A stretch of DNA of 64,000 nt from Cellvibrionaceae bacterium (GTDB taxonomy: Bacteria > Pseudomonadota > Gammaproteobacteria > Pseudomonadales > Cellvibrionaceae): assembly GCA_021151825.1 (NCBI GenBank), contig JAGKWQ010000002.1, positions 248,001-312,000 of the forward strand, in the 5' to 3' direction. Shown one piece after another: positions 60,184-64,000 of the stretch. Every line of letters starts with the position of its first letter. The stretch's first letter is position 1. The position numbers and the translations under genes are program-made. The notes beneath the pieces were generated by a model that saw nothing but the letters and a program-made list of their open reading frames with translations, had not been told where the DNA came from and ran no database searches.

Positions 60184-61284
60184 TTATTTAACGCTGGCAG
60201 GAATTACGGGTACAGAATGTTTGACTGCGCCATTTTGCCCGCGGTGACGCAATAAATGATCCATCAATACCAACGCCAACATAGCTTCAGCGATAGGCGT
60301 TGCACGAATGCCAACACAAGGATCGTGACGCCCTTTAGTAATCACCTCTACGGGATTGCCGTGCACATCCACACTGCGCCCGGGAATATGCAGACTGGAC
60401 GTCGGTTTTAACGCGATATTGGCAATAATGTCTTGACCGGAAGATATTCCCCCTAGAATACCGCCCGCATTATTGGATAAAAATCCTTCAGGAGTAATTT
60501 CATCGCGATGCGTGCTACCACGTTGCTCTACTACTGCGAAACCTTCTCCAATCTCCACACCTTTCACAGCATTAATACTCATTAAGGCGTGGGCAATTTC
60601 TGCATCCAGGCGATCAAAAATTGGCTCACCCAAACCAGGAGGGACATTGGTCGCAACCACAGTAATTTTTGCACCAATGGAATCGCCCTCTTTGTTAAGG
60701 ACTTTCATAAACTCTTCCATCTCCGGCACTTTGCTCGCATCCGGGCAGAAGAATGGATTTTGATCAACCTGATCCCAATCCACTGTTTCAATTTTTATCG
60801 GCCCCAACTGAGACAAATAACCACGCACTTCAATACCATGAAAATCTTTCAAATATTTTTTGGCAATTGAACCCGCCGCAACCCGCATTGCGGTTTCGCG
60901 CGCGGACGAACGGCCACCGCCGCGATAATCGCGTACACCGTATTTTTGCATGTAGGTGTAATCCGCGTGCGCCGGACGAAATTGCTCTTTGATATTGGAG
61001 TAATCTTTGGAGCGCTGGTCAGTGTTTTCAATCACCATACCAATTGGTGTACCAGTGGTTTTGCCTTCAAACACACCTGACAAAATTTTAACCAGATCTT
61101 CTTCACGGCGCTGGGTTGTATAACGCGAGGTCCCCGGTTTACGGCGATCCAAATCAATCTGAATATCAGCCTCAGTCAACTCCAAGCCTGGCGGACAACC
61201 ATCCACAATTGCCCCCAATGCAGGGCCATGACTTTCACCAAACGTGGTAACCGTAAATAATTTTCCGTAAGTATTGCCAGACAT
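60184..61284 (-). CDS. aroC: Chorismate synthase
   Basis: A 366-aa FMN-dependent enzyme that makes chorismate from 5-enolpyruvylshikimate 3-phosphate, the last common step of aromatic amino acid synthesis. Signatures: GNTYGKLFTVTTFGESHGPALGAIVDGCPPG at the start, then RRKPGTSRYTTQR, RGGGRSSARETAMRVAAGS and the end region RHDPCVGIRATPIAEAM. The start is ATG 61,284; the frame continues three codons upstream. It follows prmB, as in many gammaproteobacteria. Confidence 0.97.
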   Translation of the reverse strand: MSGNTYGKLFTVTTFGESHGPALGAIVDGCPPGLELTEADIQIDLDRRKPGTSRYTTQRREEDLVKILSGVFEGKTTGTPIGMVIENTDQRSKDYSNIKEQFRPAHADYTYMQKYGVRDYRGGGRSSARETAMRVAAGSIAKKYLKDFHGIEVRGYLSQLGPIKIETVDWDQVDQNPFFCPDASKVPEMEEFMKVLNKEGDSIGAKITVVATNVPPGLGEPIFDRLDAEIAHALMSINAVKGVEIGEGFAVVEQRGSTHRDEITPEGFLSNNAGGILGGISSGQDIIANIALKPTSSLHIPGRSVDVHGNPVEVITKGRHDPCVGIRATPIAEAMLALVLMDHLLRHRGQNGAVKHSVPVIPASVK

Positions 61285-61383
61285 AAGAATCAAACACCGG
61301 ATAAATGAAAAATAGGCGCTAGTAAAAAATTAGGTGCAAAAAGTTGGTGGATTATACGTGAGTTGGACGGAGCACGCACGGCG

Positions 61384-62313
61384 CTAGATAAGCCCCAGTT
61401 TGCGAGCGCTCCGCAAATCGGCTGCATTGAGCACAAAAACACCATGACCACCACGTTCAAACTCGATCCAGGTAAATGGTAATTCAGGATAAGCCTCCTC
61501 CAGCGCAGGCCAGGAGTTGCCCACCTCAACCACTAGCAATCCATTTTCGGTGAGATGATCGACAGCCTCTGCCAGTAAACGACGCGTGAAATCCAGACCA
61601 TCTACACCGGAAGCCAACCCCAGTTCTGGCTCAGCATGATATTCCTGTGGCAAGCTGGCCATATCATCAGCATCAACATAGGGAGGATTAGAGACAACTA
61701 GATCAAAACGCTGCCCAAGCAGGTTTTCAAACAAATCTGACTGCAAAGCATAAACACGGTCCCCAAGATCATGCTGGTGGATATTCTCTTCCGCCACAGC
61801 CAAAGCCTCGAAAGAGATATCACTCAACTGCACCTCTGCATCCGGAAAGGCATAAGCGCAAGCGATACCAATACAACCACTACCCGTACAAAGATCCAGA
61901 ATCTGCTGGGGCTCTGCACTTAACCAGGGCGCAAATTGTTTTTCAATCAGCTCGGCAATCGGCGAACGCGGTACCAACACGCGCTCATCCACCACAAACG
62001 GTATACCGGCAAACCAGGCCTGCCCCGTGATATACGCTGCCGGAATACGCTCCTCAATTCGACGTTGGATATTAGCGGCTACCCGATCCTTTTCCACTCT
62101 AGTCAAGCGCGCATCCAACCATTCATCCGCAAGCGGTGGATTCAAATGAAGCGCATGCAAGACCAATTGCTCTGCTTCATCCCAAGGGTTATCTGTCCCA
62201 TGGCCGTAAAAGAGTTTAGCGGCAATAAACTCGCTGGCAGCCCAGCGGAAAAAATCGCGAATACTTACTAGCTCTGTAACAGCCTGGGCGAAATCTGGTG
62301 AAGAATTGGTCAT
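61384..62313 (-). CDS. prmB: 50S ribosomal protein L3 N5-glutamine methyltransferase PrmB
   Basis: A 309-aa SAM methyltransferase. The SAM motif is ILDLCTGSGCIGIACA and the substrate motif is VVSNPPYVDADDM, the NPPY signature of glutamine methyltransferases. The N-terminal helical domain has TDNPWDEAEQLVLHAL, typical of PrmB rather than PrmC. It methylates the GGQ-like Gln of ribosomal protein L3. The ATG at 62,313 is preferred over a TTG five codons upstream. It is divergent from folE. Confidence 0.93.
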   Translation of the reverse strand: MTNSSPDFAQAVTELVSIRDFFRWAASEFIAAKLFYGHGTDNPWDEAEQLVLHALHLNPPLADEWLDARLTRVEKDRVAANIQRRIEERIPAAYITGQAWFAGIPFVVDERVLVPRSPIAELIEKQFAPWLSAEPQQILDLCTGSGCIGIACAYAFPDAEVQLSDISFEALAVAEENIHQHDLGDRVYALQSDLFENLLGQRFDLVVSNPPYVDADDMASLPQEYHAEPELGLASGVDGLDFTRRLLAEAVDHLTENGLLVVEVGNSWPALEEAYPELPFTWIEFERGGHGVFVLNAADLRSARKLGLI

Positions 62314-62458
62314 GATCGAATCCGGCAATACTAAAAGACAGCATTCTACCCAATTAATCAGGATTTATGTTTTCGTGATCAGCACTGAACGCGGTAAACT
62401 GTACACCGTTAAACGTTAGCGACCACCGCAAAGTGGCACCATTAAGAGACGACAGCCC

Positions 62459-62998
62459 ATGAGAGAACATTTTGCGAGCATTATTTCCAGCATCGGCGAG
62501 GACCTGAACCGCCCTGGACTGCTCGACACACCGGATCGCGCCGCCAAGGCATTCCAATTTTTAACCCGTGGTTATCATCAAACACTGGATGAAATAGTAA
62601 ACGGCGCACTTTTTCCTTCGGACTCCGAAGAGATGATCATGGTGAAAGACATTGAACTCTATTCACTTTGCGAACATCACCTGCTCCCCTTTATTGGTAA
62701 AGCGCATGTAGCTTATATCCCAACCGGAAAAGTGCTGGGCTTGTCCAAAATTGCGCGCATCGTAGATATGTTCGCTCGCCGCCTGCAAATCCAGGAGCAA
62801 TTAACTGTTCAGATTGCGGAAAGTGTTCAGGAAATTACCGGCGCGTCCGGTGTCGGCGTTATTATTGAAGCTAAACATATGTGCATGATGATGCGCGGCG
62901 TGGAAAAGCAAAACTCCTCGATGAAAACATCTGCCATGCTGGGAAGTTTCCGCACCAATCAGGCAACACGCAACGAATTCTTATCATTATTACGTTAA
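62459..62998 (+). CDS. folE: GTP cyclohydrolase I
   Basis: A 179-aa enzyme that makes dihydroneopterin triphosphate from GTP, the first step of folate synthesis. The zinc and active site residues appear in ELYSLCEHHLLPFIGK and in EAKHMCMMMRGVEKQNS. GLSKIARIVDMFARRLQIQEQLT is the conserved helix. The length fits the short bacterial form. GAGACGACAG precedes the ATG. It is convergent with the DUF4892 gene. Confidence 0.95.
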   Translation: MREHFASIISSIGEDLNRPGLLDTPDRAAKAFQFLTRGYHQTLDEIVNGALFPSDSEEMIMVKDIELYSLCEHHLLPFIGKAHVAYIPTGKVLGLSKIARIVDMFARRLQIQEQLTVQIAESVQEITGASGVGVIIEAKHMCMMMRGVEKQNSSMKTSAMLGSFRTNQATRNEFLSLLR

Positions 62999-63020
62999 AT
63001 ATTTCAATCAAAATATCAAA

Positions 63021-63053
63021 TAAAAAGCCGCTCCAATCAAGCGGCTTTTTATT
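63021..63053. terminator. Bidirectional terminator after folE
   Basis: TAAAAAGCCGCT / AGCGGCTTTTTA with a ccaatca-type loop stands between the two convergent genes. Confidence 0.88.
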
Positions 63054-63074
63054 TGAAGCTCTATATCTAACGAC

Positions 63075-63980
63075 CTATTTAATTCGCACCACTTCCACAC
63101 GGGCATTTCGGTCTCCTCGTCCGGCTGGCGCCAAGCTACCCAAACCATAGGTTGTCATTCGTGATGCAGTAATGCCTTTCTCCTGCAACGCTGCCTTGAG
63201 TTGATCCGCATAAACCTGTGATTCTTTTTGCTGTTGCGCCAATACCACCGGCATATAATCATGCCCAACAATAGCAATTTTCCATTCAGATTTTTGCGTA
63301 AGCACATCAATTAAAGCCTGCAAGTGCGCTGGCTTGATTTGGATACGGGTATTACCTTTTTCATCGTCCGCTACCAAATCCGGAAACACATAATAACCGC
63401 TGGTATCAAATGATTTGATAATTGATTCCGGACTTGCAGCGATACCGAGTTCAATCAATTTATCAATATGCAAAATTTCCAATTGCATATACACACGCTT
63501 GTTACCACGCTGCACAGCATAGATAGCCACATAAAATGGCCTATCCTCTGCTGTTGTTACCTCATAAGCGCCGTAATATTGAAATTGGTCCAAGCCATAC
63601 AGCTGCAAGATTTTAAAATGATTATTGGCCCAGGAGTTACTGGTTCCACAATCACGGCCATTACAATGAAACAGCTCTCGAAAATTAAAATTTTGCAGTT
63701 GATCGAGATAAAAATCAAAACCGTTTTTAGCGCTATGACCTTCCGGTAATTCCAGAGTAAAGCGCTCAAGATTACCATTTAAGCGTTGCTGGCGATCCAA
63801 TCTCCAGGCACCTGCGACCTTTTTATAGCTCCCCAAGGCAAATATATATTCGTCAGTTTGGGCTTTGCTTTCAAAAAGTATCCGTGCATTGTGGTAAGTT
63901 TGTAATTCCAATTCTGCGGCCGTAGCAGAAGTAGCAATCACAGAAAAAAGTACAACAACTAACAAACGAAAAATTATCAT
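63075..63980 (-). CDS. Exported DUF4892 protein with OmpA-like C-terminus
   Basis: A 301-aa protein with a signal peptide (residues 1-21, VIATSATAAE). Residues about 30-190 resemble DUF4892 (LFESKAQTDEYIFALGSYKK, FRELFHCNGRDCGTSNSWAN, YYGAYEVTTAEDRPFYVAIYAVQRG); the two-Cys CNGRDCG element is a family mark. Residues about 210-301 resemble an OmpA C-terminal domain (KIAIVGHDY, YADQLKAALQEKGI, GDRNARVEVV), which binds peptidoglycan. It is probably periplasmic. The gene is complete in the window. Confidence 0.84.
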   Translation of the reverse strand: MIIFRLLVVVLFSVIATSATAAELELQTYHNARILFESKAQTDEYIFALGSYKKVAGAWRLDRQQRLNGNLERFTLELPEGHSAKNGFDFYLDQLQNFNFRELFHCNGRDCGTSNSWANNHFKILQLYGLDQFQYYGAYEVTTAEDRPFYVAIYAVQRGNKRVYMQLEILHIDKLIELGIAASPESIIKSFDTSGYYVFPDLVADDEKGNTRIQIKPAHLQALIDVLTQKSEWKIAIVGHDYMPVVLAQQQKESQVYADQLKAALQEKGITASRMTTYGLGSLAPAGRGDRNARVEVVRIK

Positions 63981-64000
63981 TGGCCTACTCTGCGATCGCA

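Noticed and set aside
1..64000. CRISPR arrays, insertion sequences, prophage or integron genes
   Set aside because: No regularly spaced repeats, transposase, integrase or phage structural frames were seen on either strand.

Overview
The window reads as an ordinary chromosomal stretch of a free-living gammaproteobacterium. Gene content and order (ligA-zipA-smc, a full cytochrome c maturation cluster beside FliK/FlhB-like genes, prmB-aroC, cysB, MksBEF condensin) together with moderate GC point to a Cellvibrio-like or Pseudomonas-related lineage; that placement is inference from gene order and protein style, not a database match. I see no insertion sequence, prophage, integrase or CRISPR array. 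Two tRNA genes are present.

Layout. 1-4387 (minus strand): a sorbosone-dehydrogenase-like secreted protein cut by the window edge, the Fe-S carrier ApbC/Mrp, a pilin-like protein, a small acetyltransferase and RimO. 4570-9521: a secreted CYTH-like protein, a membrane protein joining MshEN-like and fibronectin-III-like parts, a MalY/PatB-type C-S lyase, a GFA-family protein and a class 3 lipase. 9653-12026: a compact five-gene operon with a pseudo-receiver/winged-helix protein, a Ras-like (MglA-type) GTPase and three Roadblock/LC7 proteins. A near-perfect sigma-54 promoter follows at 12517, pointing to a 71-aa orphan gene. 13081-18505: glycosyltransferase, secreted nuclease, GNAT, membrane and unknown genes, and a RibD/DHFR-like reductase whose ribosome binding site lies inside a strong hairpin. 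18595-22609: ovothiol synthase OvoA, a DUF815 ATPase and a stand-alone response regulator.

23864-29803 encodes the MksF-MksE-MksB condensin with no MksG/JetD nuclease gene beside mksB. Then come a DUF3012-like protein, hemB, an unknown gene, an SLT-type lipoprotein, ligA, zipA and smc, so this window carries two different SMC-type machines within 16 kb. 39522-47613 is the cytochrome c maturation set ccmABCDEFG...HI, interrupted between ccmG and ccmH by tRNA-Val and tRNA-Asp on the opposite strand and by a 48-aa membrane peptide. FliK-like and FlhB-C-terminal-like genes and sseA follow on the plus strand.

51964-55719 is a light/DNA-repair operon (YbgA/DUF523 protein, MerR regulator, NTF2-like protein, photolyase) with repeated TGTATAA half-sites upstream. 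The right end holds cysB, a cytosolic 5'-nucleotidase, a nitrilase-family amidase, an MFS permease, aroC, prmB, folE and a DUF4892/OmpA-like protein.

The best candidates for less-described biology are the GTPase-Roadblock operon with its nearby sigma-54 unit, the MksBEF locus with an unexplained 640-base downstream gap, the MshEN-membrane-FN3 protein, the secreted CYTH-like protein, and the hairpin that hides a Shine-Dalgarno sequence between ovoA and the reductase gene.
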